Assembly: GCA_021846945.1 (NCBI GenBank)
Contig: JAJZVZ010000031.1
Span: forward strand, 1-36,402
Direction: 5' to 3'
Length of the DNA: 36,402 nt
From: Acidobacteriota bacterium
Lineage (GTDB): Bacteria; Acidobacteriota; Terriglobia; Terriglobales; Acidobacteriaceae
Within the stretch, counting starts at the first letter, position 1. Each line of letters opens with the position of its first letter. Positions 23,899 through 31,642 of the stretch are shown here, one piece after another. The notes beneath the pieces were generated by a model. It had not been told where the DNA came from. It was given only the letters and a program-made list of their open reading frames with translations, and did not search any database. The position numbers and the translations under genes were made by a program.

Positions 23899-23973
23899 AT
23901 GGACTACTTTTACTCCGCCACGTTGCACCGCTCCCGCGGCGTAACGTGGTCTATTTTTGCTCCGGCGCGTACA
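23899..23973. repeat. Left-end repeats of the IS21 remnant
   Basis: TGGACTACTTTTACTCC (about 23901-23917) and TGGTCTATTTTTGCTCC (about 23948-23964) are imperfect direct repeats upstream of istA. IS21 elements carry such multiple transposase-binding repeats near each end. Read on the minus strand the outer one continues to TGTACGCGCCGG, so the element end is plausibly at 23973. No right end is present. Confidence 0.5.
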
Positions 23974-24048
23974 GGCGGGAACCCAAAGGGTTTGGTATTG
24001 AGCGGTCCTGACGTTCTCGAAAGGAGTCTGGTCGGCGCTACTCCCGGC

Positions 24049-25089
24049 TCAGCCTAACCTGGGACCAGGCTTGAAGACCGCCTCAAGCCCGGGGGTGAAC
24101 CAGAGATCCATTGGATAGCGGTCGAGTGCAAGGAGCAACTCGACGGAGTGAGCCTTCTCAAGGATATCCCTCGCCTCCTTAAGACCGGTAACGAAAAACG
24201 CGGTCGAGAGGGCATCAGCAGTAACGGCATCGGGCGCGAGAACCGTTATGCTGGCCGTGCCTGTCACCGGATATCCCGTGCGCGGATTGATGACGTGGGA
24301 AAATCGCTGCCCGGCTATGTCAACAAAGCGCTCGTAACTTCCCGAGGTGGCAAGAGCCAGCCCGCCTGGCAAGGCGATTTTGCCGAGAACGCCGTCGCCG
24401 TCAAAGGGATCACGCACGCCGATCTGCCAGCGCTCTCTCTGGGAGGGGCGTCCGGCGGCGCGAACATTGCCGCTGAAGTCAATAAGAAAGTCGTGAATTC
24501 CCGCGCTCACACAGGAGTCATAGGCACGATCGACGGCGTAGCCTTTGGCGATGCCCCCGACGTCCACCGCCATGCCCTGAAGCGGAAGAAAGGCTGTTCC
24601 CTCGCGCAGGATCATGCGGCGATAATCCACTAACTTGAGGACCTCGCTGATGGACTGGCCGGAGGGCTGTGTCACGGGTACCGGCGCCCCGTTAAATCCC
24701 CACAGTTTCGCCAGCGGCGAAGCGGTAGGGTCGAATGCGCCTGAAGTCAATTCCCCAAAATGCTGACTAAGCTGGAGCACCCGATAAGCATCTTCTGAAA
24801 AGGCGACTGAAGCCGCTCCTGCCATTCTTGAAAGCTCACGGACGGCGCTATCGGACCGATAGGCGCTCATCTCGCTTTCCAGACGGTCAAAGATTTCCCG
24901 GATGTGTTTGGTGATCGGTTCAATGAGGTCAGCGTAATCTGCCCCGAGGGTGACTGTGGCCAGAGTTCCCATGGACTGAAACGACCGGCTGGGAAGGTCG
25001 GGGGTGTGAAAAATCCGCCCCGGCATACCGCGTAATCCCCAGGCGCGCGCAAAATCGAGCACGGTTCGAATCGGTCCTCTTGAACTCAT
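24049..25089 (-). CDS. apbE: ApbE-family FAD:protein FMN transferase
   Basis: About 346 residues from ATG 25089 (a TTG at 25125 would add 12). The enzyme attaches FMN from FAD to a Thr or Ser of a target protein. Motifs are RSFQSMGTLATVTL, MSAYRSDSAVRELSR, GAFDPTASPLAKLWGF, AVDVGGIAKGYAVDRAY (FAD binding), FLIDFSGNVRAAG, ALATSGSYERF, RFSHVINPRTGYPV and VTADALSTAFFVTG (Mg-binding Asp). Length and motif order are normal. There is no lipobox and no clear hydrophobic signal, so it may act in the cytoplasm rather than the periplasm. It is encoded just downstream of a DoxX-aldo/keto-reductase-like fusion on the same strand (gap ~140 bases). That fusion carries a VTGAT sequence like an ApbE target site, so it is the probable client. 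Confidence 0.93.
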   Translation of the reverse strand: MSSRGPIRTVLDFARAWGLRGMPGRIFHTPDLPSRSFQSMGTLATVTLGADYADLIEPITKHIREIFDRLESEMSAYRSDSAVRELSRMAGAASVAFSEDAYRVLQLSQHFGELTSGAFDPTASPLAKLWGFNGAPVPVTQPSGQSISEVLKLVDYRRMILREGTAFLPLQGMAVDVGGIAKGYAVDRAYDSCVSAGIHDFLIDFSGNVRAAGRPSQRERWQIGVRDPFDGDGVLGKIALPGGLALATSGSYERFVDIAGQRFSHVINPRTGYPVTGTASITVLAPDAVTADALSTAFFVTGLKEARDILEKAHSVELLLALDRYPMDLWFTPGLEAVFKPGPRLG

Positions 25090-25232
25090 GAAACTGTCCA
25101 CGCGAAGCCTTGTCGGGGATTGCAAATCAGAGCCGCGGCATTTCCGGTAGCGGAACTCCGTGACCGTCAGTTTTTCGACGTTGGCAGAGATCCACCGCGG
25201 AAGATCAGCGCCTCTCTATCTTGGCATCGTCA

Positions 25233-26801
25233 TCAGGCGTACCAGGGACGCGCGCGGTCCTGCAGGTTTGAAAGCACGTCAATGGCAACGTTGACATCCT
25301 CGACCACCTGAAAATCAAACATTCCCACGTTAATAAAGTCAGCGCCGTTTTCGAAGGCGAACCGAAAGCCGTCTTTCGGATGTACGGCGCCAGCTGCCAG
25401 GACCTTGAAGGCGATCCACGGCTTCTTGATGGTTCCCATCACTTCGATGGTTTTCTCCGGGAACAAGTCGAAGATGTTGTCTTTCCAGGAGCCATGGGCA
25501 AGCTCTGGATCGATCACCGAAAACTCGACGCGATCCTTTCTCGGAGTAGCGGACCAGTAATTGTCGCTGTGAAAAGTCTTGACGTAGTAGTCCGGATCCA
25601 GCCCAGCCTTTTCGCATTGGATGGGCACCTCGATAGAATGCGCGCCGATGCCTGCCGGAACCCCCTGGCTCTTGATGTAGTCCAGCGCTTTGCCCAGCAC
25701 ATCCATTTGTCCGCTTTTGACGAAAATGTCGCCCTCGACACCGCGAATGTAGAGCATGGTTCCACCGTGGTCGATGGCCTTGTCGATCGTCTCCTTCATG
25801 TCTGCCGGTTTGGGTTGCCCCCAGATCTGGACGAGCGTCTGCATTTTAGAGGCGTTCAGTTCGCGGTACTTGCTGAAGAGGGGCAGCTCATTGGGGTCGG
25901 CGCAGAAGGTGTTGATGCCCGCACGCTCAGCCAGTTCCAGCGTCTCAAGAACCTTGCGGTCGGTGTTGTACGCCTTGAATAGCTGCGATGTGTAGACAAG
26001 ATCCCGGGCATGCGAATACCCACCGATCAGGTTGCCGCCCAGAATAAGACGACTGACCTTCAATTTTCCCAGGTTCCCCTTGGGCAGCTCGCCCTTGAGG
26101 TCTTTCAGCGTGAGGTCCTGAAGCTTGATGGTGGCGCCGGTTACGGCATGGATCCTCTCCCAATCGTATTTCTGACGCGTGACGTATCCGAGAATCGGAA
26201 GAACGGGTACGCCGATCAGATTCTCAAGCGTCTTACGCCGAGACAGGGAAACAGGGGCAGGCGTAATGCTGGCATCCTTTGCGGCCGCCCTCTTTCGCGA
26301 TCTCCACTCGCGCCAGAGCCGGTCGAGTCCCCACTGGCTGGCTGGCGGGACGGCCAGAAAGACGGCCAGGACCAGTAGCTCCACCAGATTCGTATTCACC
26401 AGCAGGTAATGGCCTTCCACGGGGATGCGGTAATCCGTCCGGATCAGAGGTGGTTGCGCCAGGTAGTAAAGCGAAAGGAGGACAATGCCAAAGGCGCTGG
26501 CAAGGCGAGTCATGCAGCCAACGATCAGAGCCGCGCCAATCAGGATTAAGCCCCATATATTCAGAGAATCGACCGCGCGCAGCATGCCCGGACTTGATCC
26601 AAGCCAATGGAAAAAGCCCGGGAAGAATCCGTGCGATAACAGCAGGTAAGGAGCTGCCGTCCAGTCCGGCGTCAGCAGCTTGGCAAGTCCTTCATAAAGA
26701 AACTGCCACCCGATGGCGATGCGCAGGCACAGAAGGATGGCAGCCACCGGTTTCCACAACAGAGCACTTCTGGGGGCCGCTCCGGTATCTCTTCCAGTCA
26801 T
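25233..26801 (-). CDS. DoxX-like membrane domain fused via a Tat-type anchor to an aldo/keto-reductase-like domain
   Basis: 522 residues from ATG 26801, chosen because GAAAGGGG sits nine bases upstream (an in-frame ATG at 26843 would add 14). N-terminal DoxX-like part: four helices including LCLRIAIGWQFLYEGLAKLL and IWGLILIGAALIVGCMTRL. Then a basic cytoplasmic loop and SRRKTLENLIGVPVLPILGY (residues ~187-206), which resembles a twin-arginine signal followed by a fifth helix. Next comes WERIHAVTGATIKLQDL; TGAT (~221-224) matches the [S/T]GA[S/T] FMN-attachment motif of ApbE clients. The rest is an aldo/keto-reductase-like TIM barrel (KVSRLILGGNLIGGYSHARD, ELAERAGINTF, LAAGAVHPKDGFRFAFENGA). 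The usual AKR Asp-Tyr-Lys-His residues are not apparent. Inferred role: membrane-anchored flavoprotein with its barrel exported by Tat. Substrate is unknown. Confidence 0.8.
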   Translation of the reverse strand: MTGRDTGAAPRSALLWKPVAAILLCLRIAIGWQFLYEGLAKLLTPDWTAAPYLLLSHGFFPGFFHWLGSSPGMLRAVDSLNIWGLILIGAALIVGCMTRLASAFGIVLLSLYYLAQPPLIRTDYRIPVEGHYLLVNTNLVELLVLAVFLAVPPASQWGLDRLWREWRSRKRAAAKDASITPAPVSLSRRKTLENLIGVPVLPILGYVTRQKYDWERIHAVTGATIKLQDLTLKDLKGELPKGNLGKLKVSRLILGGNLIGGYSHARDLVYTSQLFKAYNTDRKVLETLELAERAGINTFCADPNELPLFSKYRELNASKMQTLVQIWGQPKPADMKETIDKAIDHGGTMLYIRGVEGDIFVKSGQMDVLGKALDYIKSQGVPAGIGAHSIEVPIQCEKAGLDPDYYVKTFHSDNYWSATPRKDRVEFSVIDPELAHGSWKDNIFDLFPEKTIEVMGTIKKPWIAFKVLAAGAVHPKDGFRFAFENGADFINVGMFDFQVVEDVNVAIDVLSNLQDRARPWYA

Positions 26802-26843
26802 AAGAACCATCCCCTTTCGGCCGGTGCGTGCCAATCCCGGCAT

Positions 26844-28013
26844 TCGGGAATGCTTGGGATCGTCCGCGGCAAATGGCGCAAGAACCAGACTTCGTTATGG
26901 ATTTTTCGATGCCGCAATTGTACACGCCGGGGCCGCTTTCGCAAGATGAACGGAGACGATCTGCCTTTCTGGGCAACTCCATTGGCGCTCGGAGACCATT
27001 GGAATGCTGACAAGTGGGTTGGTGTGGCGCCGCAGGGGATGATGTGGCTCTTGATACGCCCGCAATTCAGACGATAATCGAACGCTGCGCGGCATCTGGC
27101 GGAAGAGTGGTGCGATCGCCTCCGGGAGCCTCTGAGCCGCCCTGTTCGGCACGGTGACATTAGTAACTTATCATGCTGATTGCAAATGATTTAATGTCAG
27201 TTTTTCAGAGCATCCAGGCGCTGCCAGTCCTTCGTGATCACGGATTGAAGGCCATTGGTTCTGAGCTTCTCTGCCGCCGTTACCCAGCCGTGCAGCTCTG
27301 CCCAACGAGCATTGCTCTATGGATGAACGAGCTTGCATGAATCCCGCCAGTTTGCGAGGCCGATTCTTGGCATTTTCTGAACGGATCGCCTCAGCACGAG
27401 CACCGCCCATCCAGCGATTCCACTAGCCCTCACGGCGTTTCCGTAACAGGCGCCGTTTTTGATATCCTGCGAGGGTGCGGGCTCCTGGTGGCCGCGCCGG
27501 CCTGAGGATCTCGGCCCGGAGATACGGCAATCCTGGAATCGCTCTTGCCCTATCTATCTGCAATAAAACGAGCAGGAACCGGAAATCTGCCCTTGCTCGC
27601 GCCACGGCCAGAAGTTTTTTTCACGGGCATCAGGGGTCTTCACGGACATCTAACAGCCGTCACAGACCATCTGATTAGGAAGAGGATACCGGGCCGCTGT
27701 TTCAACTGGGAGGGATGTGTAGAGCAAGTGTAGGCATATCCTCCGTCCGCTTCAATCAGAAATGAGAAATCACACCCTCCGGCCCACGATTCGGGCGTTC
27801 CCCTGGGGGTCAGGCGATTTGATTGTGCTTGGAGGCCGGAACAGTGAAGCTATCATCTTCAGTAAAATGTAGATGATCAACGATCGCCGTTTGGTGATGT
27901 TGAACAGAAACCTTTCGTCAGCGAATCAGGAATGGACAAAGCTGTTTGCTGGCGGATAAACTGACCCTCTGCTTGCCCCAAGCCGCAAACTATGAGGACT
28001 CGATCCGGCTTTC
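26844..28013. other. 1.2-kb gap between divergent operons, no recognised gene
   Basis: Only short frames (60-120 codons) occur, on both strands and without family patterns or ribosome sites. The largest, on minus 27160-26798 and 27605-27423, are Arg-rich and look like chance frames. Promoters for the two divergent operons must lie here, but none could be fixed by eye. Sequence texture changes several times, so the gap may hold fragments of lost genes. Confidence 0.4.
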
Positions 28014-29147
28014 ATGATCAATCAATTGTCGTTTCCCAGCTTTGTTTGGAAAAATCTGTGGCGGCGACGCCTAAGAACACTGCTAACGCTTTGCGGTATT
28101 GGTATGGCAATTGGGGCATTTGTAGGCCTGGTAGGCTTTTCCAGCGCATTTGAACAGGCATGGTTACACATCTACACCAGCAGCGGCACCGACATTGCTG
28201 TCATTCAACGGACTTTTCTCAATACCTCGATCGACGAATCGGCGGCGGGAAAGATACGAGCGTTGCCTCTGGTGGCGCAGGCCTCGCCCATGATTTACAA
28301 CGTAATGGACTTAACCCCGGAAGTGAATGCTCTTGTGTATGGTTGGAAAGCTGATTCCTATGAATTCAAATCATTGCGGATACTGTCAGGACAGCGTTTC
28401 CGCGACGGGAAACCGGAAGTGATACTTGGCTATTTGCTGGCCGAAGATCTGAAGATGAAACCCGGCGACACGCTGGAGATACAAGGCTCGCCCTTCAAGA
28501 TTACCGGGATTTATCACGGCGGCTCCGCCCTGGAGGCGGATGCCCTGATTATGCCGCTCGACGAGTTGCAGCAATTGAGCGGTCTCGAGGGCAAGGTTTC
28601 GACCATCGATGTGCGGCTGCGCCCGGCGCCACCCGGAGAGCCGCCGGAAAAGTACCTGAAACAGGCGCAGGCGCAGATCGAAGCGGTTGTGCCGGGAACC
28701 AAGGCGGTTCCCGCCGCCGAGCGCGCCAGCAACAATGAGTTCGTCCGGCTGGCCCATGCCTCAGCCTGGGGCACTTCTTCCATAGCCCTGCTCATCGGCA
28801 TCCTGGGAATCGCCAACACGATGGCCATGTCCGTCTTCGAGCGCACGCGCGAGCTTGGAATCCTGCGCGCGCTCGGCTGGTCTCGCTGGCAGGTGATGCT
28901 TCTCATTCAGATGGAAGCGGCAGTGCTTGGCCTGGGCGGAGGGATCATCGGCATCGTCCTGGGATGCTGCGCTCTGCGCCTTCTGGCCCGGCTGCCGCAA
29001 ACTGCGAGCATCGTCTCATCTCAGGTTCCCTACCCGCTTCTGGCCGAGACCCTGGGCATTGCCTTCTGGGCGGGATTGCTCGCGGGAGCTATTCCGGCAT
29101 GGCGCGGAGCGCAACTTTCTCCGGTGGAGGCGCTGCGGCATGACTAG
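28014..29147 (+). CDS. FtsX/MacB-like ABC transporter permease
   Basis: 377 residues. N-terminal WKNLWRRRLRTLLTLCGIGMAI is the typical amphipathic entry and first helix of MacB_PCD/FtsX permeases. A periplasmic domain follows (residues ~40-240, with LRILSGQRFRDGKPEVILGY and GDTLEIQGSPFKITGIY). Three C-terminal helices complete the FtsX fold: IALLIGILGIANTMAMSVFERTRELGILRALGWSRW is the hallmark, then AVLGLGGGIIGIVLGC and LGIAFWAGLLAGAIPAWRGA, ending in SPVEALRHD. It belongs to the type VII ABC group that extrudes lipoproteins or small molecules without transmembrane transport of its own. The ATPase gene overlaps its last 8 bases. The ATG has only a weak ribosome site. Confidence 0.9.
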   Translation: MINQLSFPSFVWKNLWRRRLRTLLTLCGIGMAIGAFVGLVGFSSAFEQAWLHIYTSSGTDIAVIQRTFLNTSIDESAAGKIRALPLVAQASPMIYNVMDLTPEVNALVYGWKADSYEFKSLRILSGQRFRDGKPEVILGYLLAEDLKMKPGDTLEIQGSPFKITGIYHGGSALEADALIMPLDELQQLSGLEGKVSTIDVRLRPAPPGEPPEKYLKQAQAQIEAVVPGTKAVPAAERASNNEFVRLAHASAWGTSSIALLIGILGIANTMAMSVFERTRELGILRALGWSRWQVMLLIQMEAAVLGLGGGIIGIVLGCCALRLLARLPQTASIVSSQVPYPLLAETLGIAFWAGLLAGAIPAWRGAQLSPVEALRHD

Positions 29148-29805
29148 TCCCGCCCTGGAGATGCGCGATGTGCGCAAAAGTTACGAGCAAGGACAGATCG
29201 AGGCGCTGCGCGGCGTAGATTTGTCCATTGCGACCGGCGAATATGTGGCCATCAGCGGCCCCAGCGGAAGTGGCAAGTCTACCCTGCTTCACCTGCTCGG
29301 CGGCCTGGATAGCCCAACCACCGGCACGATCCTGTTCAAGAATGCCTCGCTTGGCTCCGACATCGACCTGGACACATATCGTTCCCGGAAGGTTGGGTTC
29401 ATCTTTCAGGCATTTCATCTGATGCCCACGCTGCGGGCCATCGAAAACGTGCAGTTGCCAATGCTGGGGTTAAGCCGGCGCGGCATGGACCGCGCGGCGC
29501 GGGCCAGAGATCTGCTGATGGAAATGGGCCTGGAAGACCGGATGGAATCGTATCCCAACCAGCTCTCGGCGGGTGAAAGACAGCGGGTAGCGATTGCGCG
29601 CGCCCTGGCGAACGAACCCGATATTCTGCTGGCGGATGAACCCACTGGAAACCTTGACAGCAAGTGCTCCGCAAACGTGATGCAGATGTTGACCGGGATC
29701 CAGAAGCGGCACGGCATGACCCTGATCGTGGTGACCCACGACGATGCAATCGCGCACGCGGCGCCCCGGCAGATCCGCATCCGGGACGGAAAGGTGGAGC
29801 AATGA
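29140..29805 (+). CDS. LolD/MacB-like ABC transporter ATP-binding protein
   Basis: 221 residues from ATG 29140, overlapping the permease gene. Walker A is GPSGSGKSTLLHLLGGLD, the Q-loop FIFQAFHLMPTLRAIENV, the signature LSAGERQRVAIARALA, Walker B ILLADEPTGNLDS, and the H-loop TLIVVTHD. The signature Ser-Ala-Gly-Glu (LSAGE) and GNLDS are standard for LolD/MacB ATPases. It powers the permease encoded just upstream. The stop overlaps the next gene's ATG (ATGA), so the transporter and the LolA-like protein are translationally coupled. Confidence 0.94.
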   Translation: MTSPALEMRDVRKSYEQGQIEALRGVDLSIATGEYVAISGPSGSGKSTLLHLLGGLDSPTTGTILFKNASLGSDIDLDTYRSRKVGFIFQAFHLMPTLRAIENVQLPMLGLSRRGMDRAARARDLLMEMGLEDRMESYPNQLSAGERQRVAIARALANEPDILLADEPTGNLDSKCSANVMQMLTGIQKRHGMTLIVVTHDDAIAHAAPRQIRIRDGKVEQ

Positions 29806-30563
29806 GAACCGCGGTTCTAGCGCTGTGGGGGGGATTGCTGCTGTCTCCGTACAGCGCATGGCCTGCGCAGACCTCACCGGTTTTGGCGACCGCCCGGCGC
29901 CAGGTCGAGTCGGCCGACTACCGGATGAATGGACGGCTGGTGAGCGTGAACGCCAACGGTACGCGAACCACCGATCGCGTCAGGATCAAGGCGCGCTGGT
30001 TCCCCGGCGTTCTTTGGGAGCAAATCGCGGTTACATCTCCTCCCGCAGCGAGAGTTCGTTTGTTGCTGGAGATGCGGCCGGGGGGAACGAGCACGATATG
30101 GATCGCACATCCGGGGGACAAAGCGCCGGCGGTGCTGGCCTTTGCCAAATGGAGCCAGGGACCGTTGGGACCTGCGTTCAGTTACGAAGATTTTCTGGAG
30201 GGGCAATATTTCTGGGCCGGTCAAAAAGATCTGGGCGTGACAAAGTTTGGAGCTCGCAATTGCGATGAATTACGCAGCACGCCGGGAGCAGCAGACAAAA
30301 CTCACTTCGCTGCGGTAAAGAGCTGCCTGGATCCGCAGAGCGGCTTCCCGCTTCATGTGGAGAAGACACTGAAAGATGCGGTGACTGTGAAGGAGTTTAC
30401 TTATTTTGGGCTTCATCAGACGCGGGGTGTCTGGTGGGCACATCAAGTGGAAGCGAAGATCCGCGGCCGCGCCGGCTCTACGCTGCTCATCATTGAACGC
30501 GGCACACCCGAGGCGCATCTCAGCCTGCAAGATTTCAATCTCGCACGACTCACGCATTTCTAA
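29802..30563 (+). CDS. LolA-like outer-membrane lipoprotein-sorting protein
   Basis: 253 residues with a signal peptide (LALWGGLLLSPYSAWPAQT, cleavage near AQT). The mature part is a LolA-like half-barrel: ESADYRMNGRLVSVNANGT, RVRIKARWFPGVLWEQIAV, FSYEDFLEGQYFW, KSCLDPQSGFPLHVEKTL and WAHQVEAKIR. SYEDF followed by a conserved WxG and a later Cys-x-DP block is typical of the outer-membrane lipoprotein-sorting family. It would receive the lipid or lipoprotein cargo of the coupled ABC transporter in the periplasm. No lipobox is present, so the protein is soluble. Confidence 0.75.
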   Translation: MRTAVLALWGGLLLSPYSAWPAQTSPVLATARRQVESADYRMNGRLVSVNANGTRTTDRVRIKARWFPGVLWEQIAVTSPPAARVRLLLEMRPGGTSTIWIAHPGDKAPAVLAFAKWSQGPLGPAFSYEDFLEGQYFWAGQKDLGVTKFGARNCDELRSTPGAADKTHFAAVKSCLDPQSGFPLHVEKTLKDAVTVKEFTYFGLHQTRGVWWAHQVEAKIRGRAGSTLLIIERGTPEAHLSLQDFNLARLTHF

Positions 30564-30571
30564 GGTGAATC

Positions 30572-31600
30572 ATGTATCTCCTCCTTTCCGTTCCCGCCGT
30601 TGCAGCGGCATTGATCGCAGCCGGCTTCCTGTATCAACTGCTTGGTGCTTACTATGACCGGGTCCGGTATACGAGAGGCGGCCGATGGATCAACATCGGA
30701 GACGGCCGCAGGCTCTATCTGCTCGAAAAGGGCACAGGCGGACCGACGGTGATCTTTGAAGCCGGAATCGCGGCCACCAACCTGAACTGGTACCACATCC
30801 AGGACATGGTGTCGCACTTTGCGGCGACAGCCTCCTATGATCGCGGTGGCCTGGGCTGGAGCAGTCCGTGCCGGACCGCGCGCACGCCGAGTAACATTGC
30901 CGCGGAACTGCACGAGTTGCTCAATGGCGCCGGAATCAAACCGCCTTACGTTCTGGTGGGACACTCCTTCGGCGGATTGGTGATGCGGCGGTTTGCCCTC
31001 ATGTATCCGGATGAGGTGAGCAGCGTTGTGCTCGTGGACCCCATGCGATGCGAAGAATGGCCACCTCTTGACCCCGCCAAACAGGAGATCATTGATCGCG
31101 GCAAAAAGCTTTCGAACTATGCTGTTCCAATCGCCCGGCTCGGATTGGCCAGGCTCGCCGTTACCTCACTCCTGTGCCGCTCCGGCCGCATGGCCGAGCG
31201 CTTGGCCGGCGCCGCCGGCGACGGAGGCATGCACGTTCTGGGGCGCATCAAAGGCGAGGTGGGTAAGATGCCGAGAGAGGTCTGGCCGGTTGTGGCGGCT
31301 CACTGGTCCCGCCCCGGCTTCTACACGGGAATGCGATGTCATGTTGAGGCCGTGCCGGACACAGTGCGCGAGATGCACGATGCCGAGCCTATCCGCGGAA
31401 TTCCGGTGCTGCTGCTGACGCCCGGGAAAGCGTCACCCCTCTCGGAGGATTGCCTGAGGCGGATTGGAGACAATGTCCGCCAACTCATCGCGCGGGACAG
31501 CGCGCATTGGATTCACCTCGATGAACCCCAACTGGTAATTGATTCCATCCGGGCAAGCGTAATGGCAGACCAGTCCGAACCGATTGCCGCCGCGGGTTAG
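30572..31600 (+). CDS. Alpha/beta hydrolase with N-terminal membrane helix
   Basis: 342 residues. One N-terminal hydrophobic helix (LLSVPAVAAALIAAGFLYQL) anchors the protein. The hydrolase fold begins INIGDGRRLYLLEKGTGGPT, then VIFEAGIAATNLNWYHI (oxyanion region). TASYDRGGLGWSS precedes the nucleophile elbow in VLVGHSFGGLVMRRFALMYP (Ser in GHSFG). VVLVDPMRCEEW follows, and the catalytic His is likely in RDSAHWIHLDEP. Substrate is unknown; the membrane anchor suggests lipid-like esters. It starts nine bases after the LolA-like gene and is the last gene of the + operon, ending 15 bases before a strong terminator. Confidence 0.88.
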   Translation: MYLLLSVPAVAAALIAAGFLYQLLGAYYDRVRYTRGGRWINIGDGRRLYLLEKGTGGPTVIFEAGIAATNLNWYHIQDMVSHFAATASYDRGGLGWSSPCRTARTPSNIAAELHELLNGAGIKPPYVLVGHSFGGLVMRRFALMYPDEVSSVVLVDPMRCEEWPPLDPAKQEIIDRGKKLSNYAVPIARLGLARLAVTSLLCRSGRMAERLAGAAGDGGMHVLGRIKGEVGKMPREVWPVVAAHWSRPGFYTGMRCHVEAVPDTVREMHDAEPIRGIPVLLLTPGKASPLSEDCLRRIGDNVRQLIARDSAHWIHLDEPQLVIDSIRASVMADQSEPIAAAG

Positions 31601-31615
31601 GCTCAAGGCTTGAAA

Positions 31616-31642
31616 GGCTCGCCGTCCGCAGGGCGGCGAGCC
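31616..31642. terminator. Bidirectional terminator between convergent operons
   Basis: GGCTCGCCG 31616-31624 pairs perfectly with CGGCGAGCC 31634-31642 (9-bp GC-rich stem, loop TCCGCAGGG). It fills the 42-base gap between the hydrolase stop (+) and the ligase stop (-), abutting the latter. Confidence 0.8.
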
